A stretch of DNA of 64,000 nt from Struthio camelus (GCF_040807025.1 NC_090952.1:1426001-1490000); one strand, 5' to 3'. Positions 47,201-60,290 are shown, numbered from the stretch's first letter. Numbers and translations are program-made. The notes: a model not told the origin generated them from the letters alone.

Positions 47201-50200
47201 TGATTCCCTGGAACAAAGGAGGGCGTCTATGTGCCTTGCAGAGAGACTCTGTGTGTGTGTATGTGTGTGTGTGTGTGTCTGTGTCTGTGTGTGTGTGTAA
47301 AAGAGGAGGGCAAGAGGCTTGGGCTCAGTCTGCTTTTAGATATCAGCTGGAAGGCCTCTGCCTAGGTCTAGCCAAAGGACCAGCTATCATGTCACCCAAA
47401 CTGGGAAATTTGAGGCTGACTCAGGTGGGTTTAGGAGAAAGGATAAGGCTGGATGTGGAGTTGCTATTTAAATGGCTTGCTGGAACTGCTGCACTGCTCT
47501 CAGCATGGGCAGCAAAGGATGCTGCATTCAGGTAGAGTGCCATGGGGAAACTGAGGCAGGGGCTGGTCACCTTTGCAGGAAGCAGGGGAAAACTGTCTGC
47601 TTGGGTCACTTGGGAGGCAGGACAGAGGGGATGAGAGAGATAGGAATGGCCATAAAGTCTAAATCAACTATTCTAAAAGCTTTACTGACAGCAGCAGCAG
47701 GGCCAAACCACCAGGGCAGCCCCTCTGGAGCTATGGGGTGCTCAACCCATGATCCCACAAGGGAAGCAGAAGCAGCATGCCCATCCGGCACTGCACACAC
47801 AGTGCAAGCCTGAGCACACCAGAGCTGTGGCTGTCCTCCATACCCTCCAGGATCACTCCTGAGCTGAGCAGAGCTGTGTTTGCATGGTCTTGATCATCTC
47901 ATTTCTGCTGCCCTGGGAACTGGGACTATATTTCTGGAGGGACATTTTGGATATGGCTGAAAGAGAAGAGTGGCTCTCAAAGAGACAGATCTCTCCCATC
48001 ATGCAAGCTTTCAGGGTAACTTGGGGAGATTTTCTGCTGGTTCAACAGTGGCTTCAGGCAGACAGAGAGCGCCAGAGAGCAACTGGTCCCGCAGTTACTA
48101 CTACATCAGTGCTTAGGGGTCAGCAGAGAGCATTTTTGGGGTGCTGAGTCATGCAGTCTGGGTGCTGAGTCATGACTGCCTAGGTCGCCGTGACACCCAC
48201 CCCCCTCCAGACCTTTCCCACCATGGTATTCTGCACCACACTGTGCTGCCTGTGTGCCTGTCCCCCCAGTCTACACCTCTCAAGGCATCAGCCACATTGC
48301 CAGAGGGCAAATCCAAATCACATCTGCTTCCTACCCTGCTCCTTTCCACAGACCCATAGATTCTTCTCCCAGCCCACCACCCTCCAGGGCAGCCCAGCTA
48401 CTCGCTTGTTTTTAGGAGGACCAAGTGTCCTGCCAGTCATACCGTAGCAGACCGGGTCTTGGCACAGATGCACAGAGTGCCATGGGTACAGTCCATACAT
48501 GTATTGTCTCCGCAAGGATACATGGAGGATGTGGTGCTGGCCTCTCCTTTGGCTCTCTACAGGGGGACACCTAAGCCCCACTTGTTCTCATCTGCTGTTC
48601 ATCTGCCTCTAAGGCCCAGGCGAGATTTGGACTACAAGCTAAATGCACTGTAAAATCTGGTGGGGGAGGAGACAGAAACCTGGCTTTAATCATCCCTCTG
48701 TGCTGAAGGCAGCAGCAGGATTGCCACGGCCATTTCTGGCTGGTTTCTGCCCATGCCTGATGCAGGGATGGTGACTTTCTGCTTGGAAATTTGTGGCAAG
48801 GGTTTTTTGTTTTTTTTTTTTCACTGATTCTTGAAAAGCCTGAAACTAGCTTCAGAAGTTGGGACCAGTGTCCCAACGCACTGGGCATTTCCCCTGTTGG
48901 CATCCTTCTCTTTGTGATCTGGGCCTCCCAACATCCCTCTTGTTCCTAACAGATCCCAGTCCCACACTTTGGTTTCACAAGTTAGCGGGGGGGAGGGGCA
49001 TCAAAGACCTTCTAGTATATCCCTGGTTAGATAATCACCCCAGTGACGCTTGCGCCACAATTGGTACTCACAGCAGAGCTGCAGCAAGTCCTTTGGACGC
49101 TGAGTCTCCATGAAACAGGTCTGCAGTGGCCTCATAGAGGCTCCCCAGCCATCAGGAAGGTGGCCTGCCCTGTTTCACCCTGTGTCTGTGTCCTGTTCCC
49201 ATGGATCCATCTTCAGTTCCATTCTTCAGAGATTCTTCTTCTCCCAAGGACCCTGTATCGGCATCTTCCTGAAAAGGTGCTGGCAGCTGGTAATAAGGTC
49301 CCTGTGCTGCCTCTGCATCTGGAGAGCCCAAAGCAGTGTAAGAGTGGGTAGAGAGAGGCCCCAGCACACATTCACTGTAGGGCCTGACCCAGTTCACAGC
49401 CAAACACCCCATAGCCCAGTGTCGGTGCTCCTAAAAGCCCAACAGGCCAGATCCTTGGTAGGTGGGCACCAGCTGTTCTCCAGTCCCCCTGATTTCCACC
49501 CATTTTTCAGAGCATCACCCAGGAAATGTGGTATCACTCTGAGAAGGGATGAGCTGGCTGTGCTGCTCTGTGACACTACCCGCTCTCTCCACATAATAAG
49601 AGATTTGAGAGTCCCCTGCTATTTATGTCCTTTCTAATAGCATCTCTCTCATCCTCCTCCAAACCACCCTGCCTTTCCTCTTTCCAATTGAACACACTCA
49701 GCCAGGACACAGCACTGCAGCAGACAATTCACAGCATCCCCTTGGACAAACAAACACAAGGGCTTTGCCCAGGCTGGACATTTTCCTGTCAAGGATCTCG
49801 AGCACTTGGCAAACCACACAGGAAGCAAGACCCTTGTGGAGCTTATGCTAGATGGGGGAAACTGAGGCACAGAGGGGGCTTGGGGCCAAGGCACATCATT
49901 CGCAGTCTCCTGTTTCTCAGGTTCCTGCTCTAGCTACTAGAGGCAGGAGGTTGCACTCCCATTGATGTCCCCAGCATGGGGTGAACCACCTTGGCTTCGC
50001 TAGGCCACAGGAGAGGGCTGGCTGAGTGTGCACGGTTGGTCCAAGTGGCTGAGGGTACTCCCCGTGGCAAGGGCAGAACCAACCCCTGCCCAAGCTGGTT
50101 GTACACATGGTCAGGGCAAACCCAGTCAGGTAGGTGAGCTGATCCCCAGCACTAGCCCAGCTGAGTCCTGGAGGGACAGTGTGGTGGAGAGGAAGGTTTT

Positions 50201-53200
50201 TTGTTTGTTTGTTTTTTGTTTTCCCATACAAAACTCAGCACAGAAACAGATCAGTTCCAACTGAAAGGCGAATATTTGAGAAAGCATACCAGGGGGTGAG
50301 AAAAGGCTTTCCTGAGCTACAGGCAATGATTTTATGTCCTGTGGGGGTGGGGGGGGGGGTGCTGCTCTTTCCTAACTACAGATCATGTAGCCAACATATG
50401 TTAGAAATCATCAGCTGCTCCAGCAACTGAGGTCAGGCTGTGGCTTGCCTTAAAGGAACAGCCTCAGGAATCTGAGATTTAGAACTGGATCTATAGTCCT
50501 GGACATGTGAACATACAGAGGGCGGCATTGTTGTTAAACCAGATTAAGAGAGGTCCAGTATGGGCTAACCCAACAGATCCTGCACATGCTATCATGTCCA
50601 TAAGACATGGAGAAAAAGTACATGTTTGAATTGCTCATTCATCTATCCTGCCTATAAGCGAAGTCAAGCGAATCCAAAGGATCAGCTGGAAATTCCCTTC
50701 CCCCTACCTTGTAGCTCTGTGCAGGCAATCTTTCCTTTTTCCCCTCATCCCAGTGCCTTGCTTACAATACTGGCAAGACCCCAGCAAAAGCCCATCTCCT
50801 GCTCCCCCATGCTTGCTCTGAGCCACTGAGTGATGAGAAAACAAATCTCCAGGCTGTGCTGACCCGACTCTCCTAGTGCACAGACCAGGAAGCATTAAAA
50901 GTGAAAAACAACTCCTGAGCCAGGCTTAGGAGGCTCTTTTTATCTGGCTGCCACCCAGTTTTCTTTGCACAGTCCCAGTCCTGGTCGTGCCCTCACTTGC
51001 AGGCTCGCCTACTCCACAAACCTCCCATCTCCAAGGCACAGAAAGTGAACCCAAAGCCATCAAATTCTTGCAGCTCCAGGCATCCCCCTGCTCATCAGCA
51101 GAGCCCGCACGCACCCTCCATCCGGCTTACACAAGCAGCAAGTGGCCCAGGATCACAGCACACAGAGAACAGGTACCCAGGTTGCTTCTGCATATATGGC
51201 CACATCCCAAATTGCAAATGCATTCAGCTCCTCCAGTGCAGCTCTATCAACAAGCAGGAGCTTGGCTGTCTCTACCATGACTCCACCCTCTCCAGCTGAC
51301 TGCTCTGAAGGCAGACATTGCCCCTGGCATGTGAGGTCCCCTGAGAACCCTCAGTGCATGCAGCCCTCCCATGCCACAAGCAGGTAGAATTGTTGCCTTA
51401 GACTAGGACAAGGTTTTGCAAGTGGCTCAAACTACGGATGTCCCTTTTCTAGCTTTGCCCACCTGGCTCTGAAGGTCGTGAGCCTTCGTAACAAGGAGAA
51501 CAATCAATCAGGAACGTTTGTTTTCCATTGCAATTTTTAAAAATGAACTTTCAGATATATATCTGCCAAGCACCCTTCCCCAACTCTGAGGCAGGCATTT
51601 CCTCCAGGGGCAACAGCTACCTCTCCTACCTGTCTTTGGTCATGTCACTTGGCTTGCCTCCTACTTCCAGAGGCTTACCAGGGCAGGGACAGTGCCCACG
51701 CTACGTGCCTGAACAAAGCAGCGCCTGCCTCCTGCGGGCTCTGGGCACTGTGCCACGTACTGAGCTGGCAGAGCGGGGGTGGGGAGCCCCTGAGCCTTGG
51801 GCTTAGCAGATCCCCTTGTCTCAGGAGTATCCTGACTGATGCAGCATGGAGGGGGCAGGGATAGCATTTCCTCTCCAGGTCCCTACAGGAGAAGTCACCA
51901 GGAGTTCAGCAGTCACTTCCGACAGACAGAGTGGAGGCCAGCAAAAGGTGCTGGAGATGAGCGCAAGCACAGAGATCAGCAAGCAGTCCAGACTGAAAGG
52001 CTTTGCCTGGAGCTGCCAGTAATAAATTAGTTCCAAGCCCTTCAGCATCCCCCCCCAGTGCCCCCTGCCCCCACCTCCCTACCCCTGCTCCCTGCAGCTT
52101 TGCTCCGATGGGGCTCCAGTGCGCATTAACAGGAGAAGAGAGAACAGGGAGAGCTGTGGCTCTCAAACAGGATCAATGCAGCCTTTCTGCTAAAAGAATA
52201 AGATGAAAAACTCTTTTGCTACCAGAAAGATGCCAAGGAAAGAGCCAGTCTCCTCCATACACACTCCCCCATATCATCTCCCTTTGCACATCACAGCCCA
52301 CTGGAGATACATGCACAGCGAGTGATTAGATCATGATCTAAAGATGTTTGTGTGGAGTTTGCATTATTCAAGCCTTGACAAGTCTTTTATAAAGGCAATA
52401 AAAGCAGATAAAGTGACCAGTTACCCATTTTCCCCGTCATCTGGGAGGACATGACTGCTAGTCACATGGCTCCTCTGTGTGCTGGGCAGATAGAGGCCCT
52501 GAAAGCAGCACCCCACCAGAGGAGGGCTCGCAGAGCATGCCCAGCCTCTGCTGCAGAAGGGAATATTGCAAAGCTGTGTATGTCTTGGGTTAAAACTGGG
52601 CTCAGGGGTACCAAAGTGCTGAGAGAAAGTGTCCCCCCCACTCCTCCCATGGCAAAGCAAGCATGGGTGGAGGCAGGTCTGCAGAGGCGACCCACTCAAA
52701 ACTGCTCCTGAAGTACCTGCCAACCCAGTCAGATTGCAGTGAAGGGTCCAGAGAGCAAGGGTCAGGACTCAGGGCGAGCATGCAAATATCAGCCCGAGGA
52801 GTGAGGAGAGAGCAAATATTGACCCTGTAGGGAGAATTGCCCAGGGGCTATGGCAGGCAGCCGTCACCCCTGAAATGAAAGCCTCTGCTCTTGCTCTGCA
52901 AGAAGCATGGGGCAGAGTGGGCAGAGCGTGTGGCTGGGCACAAGGCTCCCAAGCATTGCTGCTGCAGCATCACAGGCCGTTTCTGTGCAGCTAAACCCTC
53001 CAGGCCACGGCAGGCTTTTCCTCCACAACAAGCCACCTTATACCTCCCTCTCTCATGTGTCTGGGTGCTCAGCCGCCTTGTGCCAGGGTGCAGCACCTGC
53101 TTGATGGGCATAAGCTATCACAGAGACTACACCTGCTTCCAGGAAGGGCCACTGTGAGGAGCCAGAAACACCCACAGGCCAGCAACAGACCAAGGCCAAC

Positions 53201-54049
53201 ATACCACCGGCAACAGCTGGGGTGGCCAGGGAAGGAAAGGGACAAGGTTTGGGGGTCTCTGCCAGCACAGGGGGACCATGCTGCTTCTTAGGGTAGGATT
53301 GCTCCAAATAGGGCACAGACAAGACAAGAGCTACTAGAGCTTTTGTTATGCTCTGCCTCACATGTGACCAGCTCAAATGACATGGCCACGCACTGAGCAG
53401 TGGCTATATTCAGGGATGGGCAGGCGGACCCCAAGCTGCTCTCAGCCCATAACCGCCTCCCAACAAGGCCCATCTCCCCCAGGCTAAGGAGGGAACCCCA
53501 TCAGCCTCACGCTAACTCATCCTCCTCCTCCTGACCTTGGCCTTGGATTTCATCACTCCATGCCAGTTCAGGGCCAGTTTACAACCAGTGGCCAGTCAGT
53601 CCTGAGGAACTCAGTGCTTCTTTGTAGGAAGTCCACAAAAGGAGCCTAAGAAAGATAAACTGACACATGCTATATCCACCTCAGACATTGAACCAGACTC
53701 TCCCTGTGCCCAGAAATTTCCAGGGCTCTCCACATGGAAGAGGCTGGGACTGTCTGGTCTGGGAGATTGTTTGTGTGTCCCAGAGCTACTCCTGACTGGG
53801 CCACCTCCAGGAAGGCACCATGGGGAACAGCTCCACAAAGGCATCAATCACAACCACCATTCACAGCCCCAGATGTAGCCGTAGCACCTGCCAAGGCCTT
53901 CTTTGCCCCACTGCCCAGGACCAGAGGGATGACAGTGCACAGGGCCCTGGGAATGTGGGCACTGCCTTTGCTTTCCAAACTGCACTGCAGGGCACAGAGC
54001 TTGGTGGCACTTTGAGACCATCTGTAATGGGGACAAGAATGCATAAGTG
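44257..54049. other. Unassigned GC-rich DNA
   Basis: Almost 10 kb without a recognised gene or mobile element. Many open stretches exist on both strands because stop codons are rare in GC-rich DNA; none shows a domain or matching splice sites. It contains a GT microsatellite (47250-47298), G and C runs near 46.35 and 50.35 kb, and a 16-bp palindrome at 52326-52341. Confidence 0.4.
47250..47298. repeat. (GT)n microsatellite
   Basis: About 49 bp of GT units broken by single AT and CT steps. It lies inside a long chance ORF and explains that ORF's Val/Cys-rich stretch. Confidence 0.95.
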
Positions 54050-54572
54050 GAGGCCTCCCCTGGAGTACTGTGTCCAGTTCTGGGCTCCCCACTACAAGAG
54101 AGACATGGCACTCCTGGAGAGAGTCCAGCGGAGGGCTACCAAGATGATTAGAGGGCTGGAGCACCTCTCCTAGGAAGAAAGACTGCAAGAGCTGGGCCTG
54201 TTCAGCCTGGAGAAGAGAAGATTGAGAGGGGATCTCATCAACGTGTACAAGTATCTGAAGGGGGAGTGTCAAGAGGATGAGGCCAGCCTCTTCTCCGTGG
54301 TGCCCAGCAACAGGACAAGAGGCAATGGGCAGAAACTGAACCACAAGAAGTTCCATCTGAACCTGAGGAAAAATTTCTTGACTGTGAGGGTGACAGAGCA
54401 TTGGAAGAGGTTGCCCAGAGAGGTGGTGGAGTCTCCTTCACTGGAGATATTCAAAACCCGTCCGGATGTGATCCTGGGCAATCTGCTCTAGAGGACCCTG
54501 CTTGAGCAGGGAGGTTAGACTAGATGATCTCCAGAGGTCCCATCCAACCTAAACGATTCTGTGATTCTGTGA
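54050..54572 (+). mobile_element. CR1 LINE, 5'-truncated 3' end
   Basis: It starts within the last part of ORF2 ([33 protein letters not shown]), runs through the 3' UTR and ends in two ATTCTGTG units. It is close to the 16.3-kb copy and to the 56-60 kb element, so they belong to the same or sister subfamilies. Confidence 0.95.
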
Positions 54573-56085
54573 GAAGTAGGACTGAGAAGCAGCTCAAGAA
54601 GTTTCCAATTCAATCTTCTGCTCTGCATTGGTGGTTGGGGAGAAGGACAGTTCCTGTCCCTCTACTTGAGCCCAAAGTGACTAGGGACCAGAGAAGGAGC
54701 TGACCCCCTCCCCCCCAACCAATGAATCAACAGATTCTAGCCACAAAGGAAAAAAGAGAAACTGGAATGGCTCTTTTCCTTTTAATTAGGTGGTACCTGT
54801 GAACAGCTCCTTTCTCCTGCATCCCAAAGAGTAGCCATATATCCCACTGGGGCTCCCTGCAGGAAACTCATCTGCACAAAGCAAGGGGGAGGCAATAGTA
54901 TTTGGTGGAAGGGACAGTGGCACCATTCCTGGCAGACAGGATGTGAAGCAGATCAAGTTCTTAAAAGAAAATAAAAGGTCATTCATTGTTTGAGAGTGCT
55001 AGAGAAGTGACCTGCTGGTAAGGTGTCTTTTCCTAGCACTTCCCCCTTTCCCGAGGCAGAGGGTTTCCTTCGATGATGTGTATTCTATGAAGGCAGTATA
55101 ATAGCCCAGATAGCTGAGGCTTAAGGGCTGGATCAGCTCAGGAGCTGATGAAATATCACCGACTGGTTTTAACCTCCTCAAGGATCAGAGTTCAGCCTTG
55201 CAAGGCTTGGGTTCATGGCTCCCGCTGATGGACTGCAGAGCTAGTGGGGGACCCCAAGGCCCAAGAACACCCAGGGAAGCAGCCCTGACTGACTCAGAGC
55301 AGCTGCAGCTGAAGGGCCATGTCTCTGTGGGCAGCTGTCACCACAGTGCTGGCCCACATTCCAGCCCAGGGACAGCTGCAAGGCCACAAGTCCTGGGGAT
55401 GGCATGGGGCCGTGAGGCAGCCACCTCTTAACCTGGCCAGCATAGACCTTGGCAGGGCCTGTCCTCTCCCACTCCCAGCCAGCTCCCTGTTTCACAGTAG
55501 ATCATAGTTTTGCTCCCAGCCCACTGCTTGGGGTTACTGGAATTGTTTGTGGGTTTGGGCTGAGGCCAGCCGATAGGTTTCCCACACCCTGTTCTTAGAG
55601 GAGAGTGAGTGGTTCCAAGAGGACTGAAGCACTTGTATGTTTTATCAAGATCTTACTTTCATTTCAGAGTTAAAAACACTGAAGGCCAGAAAAATCACCT
55701 GAGCATGGAGCAACTCTTGCAGTTGCCAGGTAACAGCCTTTCTCTAGGTTTTCTGTTTGCTTTCCAAATAATTCAACATTTCTATTTCAGAGCAACCGGG
55801 AACACTACTCATTAGCAGAATGGCGCTTCTGGGGTCAGCAGCCAAACCTCAGAGTGCACCCAAACAGCCTTCCCTGCTCCCAGCCCAGTGCTGTGACCAC
55901 TAACTCGCACTGCCCTGGCCCAGGAGGGGTTATTGCTGGAGGGCAGAGCAGATGAATGCCCACCTGGCACAGCCTCCTGGACCTGTTCAGCATAGATCAA
56001 CCCTTTCTGCAAACCTCTGCCTCTGAGCCTCTTGGGGTGGCCAGTTGACCTCTTGCCAGAGCCACTGGCCCAGTGCCCTGCAGGG
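54573..56085. other. Spacer between two CR1 copies, with two weak exon candidates
   Basis: Mostly unassigned. On the plus strand 55668-55729 (acceptor tttcatttcag, donor gtaaca; contains NTEGQKNHLSMEQLLQLP) and 55791-55903 (acceptor tctatttcag, ends TAA) join in frame. The intervening intron would be only 61 nt, and nothing upstream connects. Confidence 0.2.
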
Positions 56086-56490
56086 ATCACAGAATCACAG
56101 AATCACAGAATCGTTTAGGTTGGAAGGGACCTCTGGAGATCATCTAGTCCAACCTCCCTGTTCAAGCAGGGTCACCTAGAGCATATTGCCCAGGATCACG
56201 TCCAGACGGGTTTTGAATATCTCCAGCGAAGGAGACTCCACCACCTCTCTGGGCAACCTCTTCCAATGCTCTGTCACCCTCACAGTGAAGTTTTTTCTCA
56301 GGTTCAGATGGAACTTCCTGTGGTTCAGTTTCTGCCCATTGCCTCTTGTCCTGTTGCTGGGCACCACGGAGAAGAGGCTGGCCTCATCCTCTTGACACCC
56401 CCCCTTCAGATACTTGTACACGTTGATGAGATCCCCTCTCAATCTTCTCTTCTCCAGGCTGAACAGGCCCAGCTCTTGCAGTCTTTCTTC

Positions 56491-59029
56491 CTAGGAGAGG
56501 TGCTCCAGCCCTCTAATCATCTTGGTAGCCCTCCGCTGGACTCTCTCCAGGAGTGCCATGTCTCTCTTGTAGTGGGGAGCCCAGAACTGGACACAGTCCT
56601 CCAGGGGAGGCCTCCCCAGGACTGAGGAGAGGGGCAGGATCACCTCCCTCCACCTGCTGGCAACACTCTGCCTCATGCACCCCAGCATACCATGGGCCTT
56701 CTTGGCCACAAGGGCACACTGCTGGCTCATGGTTAACTTGTTGTCCACCAGCACTCCCAGGTCCTTCTCGGCAGAGCTACTTTCCAGCAGGTCAACCCCC
56801 AGCCTGTCCTGGTGCCTGGGATTATTCCTGCCTAGGTGCAGGACCTTGCACTTGCCTTTGTTGAACTTCAGGAGGTTCCTCTCCGCCCAGCTCTCCAGCC
56901 TGTCCAGGTGCCTCTGAATGGCAGCACAGTCTTCTGGTGTGTTAGCCTCTCCCCCCAGTTTAGTCTCATCAGCAAACTTGCTGAGGGTGCACTCTGTCCC
57001 TTCCTCCAGGTCATTGATGAATATATTGAACAAGACCCAGGACTGACCCCTGGAGGACACCACTAGCCACAGGCCTCCAACTTGACTCTGCACCATTCAC
57101 CACAACCCTCGGAGCTCGGCCATCCAGCCAGTTCTCAAGCCACCTCACCGTCCACTCATCTAGCCCACACTTCCTGAGCTTACCTAGGAGGATGTGATGG
57201 GAGACAGTGTCCAAAGCCTTGCTGAACTCCAGAAAGACAACATCCACTGCTCTGCCCTCATCTACCCAGCCAGTCATCCCATCATAGAAGGCTATCAGAT
57301 TGGTCAAGCATGATTTCCCTTTGCTGAATCCATGCTGACTACTCCTGATCACCTTCTTGTCCTCCAGATGCTTAGTGATGACCTTCAGGAGGAGCTGTTC
57401 CATCACCTTTCCAGGGATGGAGGGGAGGCTGACAGGCCTGTAGTTTCCTGGCTCCTCCTTCTGGCCCTTTTGGAAGACTGGCGTGACATTGGCTTTCTTC
57501 CAGTCCTCAGGCACCTCTCCTGATCTCCAGGACCTTTCCAAGATGATGGAGAGTGGCCTAGCAATAACATCCACCAGCTCCCTCAGCACTCGTGGGTGCA
57601 TCCCATCGGGGCCCATGGATTTATGGATGTCAAGTTTGGACAAAAGATCTCTAACCTGATCCTCCTCAACCAAGGGAGAGTCTTCCTTTCTCCAGCCTTC
57701 CTCTCTTGTCTCCAAGGTCTGGAATTCCTCAGGACTGGCCTTAGCAGTGAAGACGGAAGCAAAGAAGGCATTCAATAACTCTGCCTTCTCTGTATCCTTT
57801 GTCACCAGGGCACCCGCCCCATTCAGCAGCGGGCCCACGTTTTCCCTAGTCTTCCTTTTGCTATTGATGTATTTGAAGAAGGCCTTCTTGTTGTCCTTGA
57901 CATCCCTTGCCACATTTCATTCCAACTGGGCCTTGGCCTTCCTTGTTGCATCCCTGCACGCTCTGACAACATCCCTGTATTCCTCCCAAGTGGCCTGTCC
58001 CCTTTTCCACATTCTGTACACTTCCTTCTTCTGCTGGAGTTTTGCCAGGAGTTCCTTGCTCATCCATGCAGGTCTCCTGCCCGCTTTGCTGGACTTCTTC
58101 CTCAGAGGGATGCACCGATCTTGAGCCTGGAGGAAGCGACGCTTGAATATTAACCAGCTTTCTTGGACCCCTCTTCCTTCTAGGGCCCTACCCCAGGAGA
58201 TTCCTCCAAGTAGGTCCCTGAAGAGGCCAAAGTCAGCTCTCCTCAAGTCCAGCCTTGCAATCCTACTCATTGCCCTGCTCCCTCCTCGTAGGATCCTCAA
58301 CTCCACCATCTCATGGTCACTGCAGCCAAGGCTGCCCCCAACCGTCACATCTCCAACTAGACCTTCTTTGTTTGTTAGGACAAGGTCTAGCATTGCACCT
58401 CTCCTCGTTGGCGTCTCCACCACCTGGGTCAAGAAATTATCATCAATGCTTTGCAGGAACCTCTTTGACTGTTTGTGCCTAGCTGTGCTGTCTTCCCAAC
58501 AGATGTCAGGGTGGTTGAAGTCTCCCATGAGAACCAGGGCCTGTGATCGTGAGGCTACTTCCAGCTGTCTGTAGAAGGCCTCATCGATGACTTCCTCCTG
58601 ATCAGGTGGCCTGTAGTAGACCCCCACAACATTGTCACCCATGTTAGCCTGCCCTTTAATCCTTACCCATAGGCTCTCCACTTGCTCTTCATCCACCCCG
58701 AGGCAGAGCTCCATACATTCTAGCTGCTCCCTCACATAAAGAGCAACTCCACCACCTCGCCTTCCTGGCCTGTCTTGCCTAAAAAGCACATAGCCATCCA
58801 TGACAGCATCCCAGTCATGTGAACTATCCCACCATGTCTCTGTCACTGCAATGAGATCATGACCCTGTGACCGCACACAGATCTCTAACTCTTCCTGCTT
58901 ATTCCCCATGCTGCGTGCATTGGTATACAGGCATTTGAGAGAGCCAGTCAAGCACGCAGGCTTCCCAGAAGAGGTGCAAGAGGATCCTCCATAGCCATGT
59001 CCCATGCTGTCTCCCCTGGTTGTATGCAC
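56491..59029 (-). pseudogene. CR1 ORF2 (endonuclease-reverse transcriptase), broken
   Basis: Minus-strand order. The APE-type endonuclease (59.0-58.2 kb) has [36 protein letters not shown] and [10 protein letters not shown], so its core looks complete. The RT domain follows (57.8-56.9 kb), with DWKKANVTPVFQKG, NYRPVSLPSIPGKVMEQLL and GVLQGSVLG. Three defects are visible. A TGA at 57917-57919 lies between the endonuclease and RT parts. A small deletion near 57.03-57.05 kb shifts the frame right after the SVLG motif. The catalytic FADD box reads FADE (Glu codon at 56965-56967). The C-terminal part is open again to 56491. Confidence 0.92.
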
Positions 59030-59106
59030 CCGCTGGAGGCATCCTCACTTGAGCGGTGTTTTACTGACTCCCCTGCCACTATACCACTCCCCTTCCTCCA
59101 TCTTGC

Positions 59107-60177
59107 CTAGTTTAAAGCCCTCCGTACCAGGCTGGCCAATCTGTTGGCAAAGACACGTGTGCCCCGCTTGGTAAGGTGGATCCCATCGCTCCCCATCAGC
59201 TGTTGATCTTCAAACAGGGTCCCATGCTCATAGAAACCAAAGCCCTGTTGCCAACACCAGCGGCGCAGCCAGCTGTTAACTTGGAAATCTCGTCTACTCC
59301 TCCTCCCGTCCTTTCCCCTCACAGGCAAGATTGAGGAGAAAACAACCTGGGCTCCCAGACCCTTCACCACCATTCCCAGAGCTCTGAAGTCCCGTTTGAT
59401 GGTTTCCAGTTTGCCTTTCGTGTCGTTAGCACCCACATGGAAGATCAGCAGAGGGTAGTAGTCCGACACGTGGACAAGCCTTGGCAGTCTTTCCACGACA
59501 TCTCTTATTCGAGCCCCTGGCAGGCAGCAAACCTCTCTGGACAAGAGATCAGGTCGGCAGATAGGTGCCTCTGTCCCCTGCAGCAGGGAGTCACCCACAA
59601 CAATCACTCGCGGCTTCTTCCGGGGGTTCCTGCACGGCATAGGGTCTGCCAGGCCAGTTGCCTCCCTTGGAGCCATGCCCAGCTCCTCCTCGGCTTGGAG
59701 GGCGCTAAACTTGTTCTTCAAGAGTAAGTCTTGAGGAGGAGCAAGAGCCTTTCTCCGTCTACGAGAGGTCACCAGCTTCCAGCCCTCTTCAACAGCGTTA
59801 TGATGCACCTTTACACTCGGTGCTGAGCCCTCTGACACCTCCGCTGCAGTGGGGACAGGGGACTCCCGGAGCTGAACAGTCTCCGAGAACGCCCTGTCAA
59901 TCTCCCGCTCATCCTCTCGGATGCTACGCAGCCTACTAACCTCCTCCCGTAACTCCTTTATCTGGTGATGCAACTGGTCAACCAGAGCACACCTCACACA
60001 GGAGAGCTGACTGTCAGCCCAGTCCCCACAGAGAGGCCCCAGGCACTCCCCGCAGCCTGACACCTGCAGAGCTGCATCTGCTGTCTGAGGGTCTGTCTGG
60101 GTTGAGGCCTCAGACACAGCCAATGCAGCACCTCCCGCAGCCACTGGGGAATGTGCTCTGCGGCGTGTCATGACCAT
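59107..60177 (-). CDS. CR1 ORF1 protein with SGNH-hydrolase domain, open
   Basis: A 356-codon open frame beginning with ATG (MVMTRRRAHS). Order: a Cys-rich N-terminal patch (C42, C45, C50, C60, C63), likely metal binding. A charged coiled coil follows at about residues 66-95 (QIKELREEVSRLRSIRE), then a basic linker (140-165). The last part is an SGNH/GDSL esterase-like domain with GDS at 195-197, GAND at 249-252 and DGIH at 331-334, i.e. the Ser, Asn and Asp-His blocks. In CR1-group LINEs ORF1 is an RNA-binding partner in retrotransposition, and the esterase is thought to help membrane or lipid association. No internal stop or shift is seen although the partner ORF2 is dead. Confidence 0.9.
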   Translation of the reverse strand: MVMTRRRAHSPVAAGGAALAVSEASTQTDPQTADAALQVSGCGECLGPLCGDWADSQLSCVRCALVDQLHHQIKELREEVSRLRSIREDEREIDRAFSETVQLRESPVPTAAEVSEGSAPSVKVHHNAVEEGWKLVTSRRRRKALAPPQDLLLKNKFSALQAEEELGMAPREATGLADPMPCRNPRKKPRVIVVGDSLLQGTEAPICRPDLLSREVCCLPGARIRDVVERLPRLVHVSDYYPLLIFHVGANDTKGKLETIKRDFRALGMVVKGLGAQVVFSSILPVRGKDGRRSRRDFQVNSWLRRWCWQQGFGFYEHGTLFEDQQLMGSDGIHLTKRGTRVFANRLASLVRRALN

Positions 60178-60290
60178 GCCCCGGGGAAGGACACACCACT
60201 GTGCAAAATGTGCAAAATGGAGAGGTGCCTTCTTTGCCTTCTGGCGCCCTTCTGCGCGAACTGCTGCGCAAACTGCTGCGCAGGGATGTA

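Larger units (their letters stand above)
56086..60290 (-). mobile_element. Nearly full-length CR1 LINE
   Basis: A ~4.2-kb CR1 in minus orientation: 3' end at 56086 with three ATTCTGTG-type units, 3' UTR, ORF2 (56491-59029, broken), a short spacer, ORF1 (59107-60177, open) and some 5' UTR. The 5' limit is uncertain; GCGC-containing short direct repeats near 60.25-60.29 kb may be its 5' UTR. Most CR1 copies are short 3' pieces, so this length is notable. With ORF2 disabled the element cannot mobilise itself. Confidence 0.9.

Noticed and set aside
46513-47535. A 340-codon open stretch on the plus strand, the longest outside the CR1 ORFs
   Set aside because: It runs through a (GT)n microsatellite, has no domain or compositional sign of coding, and lies in GC-rich DNA where stops are rare.
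52326-52341. A perfect 16-bp palindrome, TTAGATCATGATCTAA
   Set aside because: About one such palindrome is expected by chance in 64 kb.
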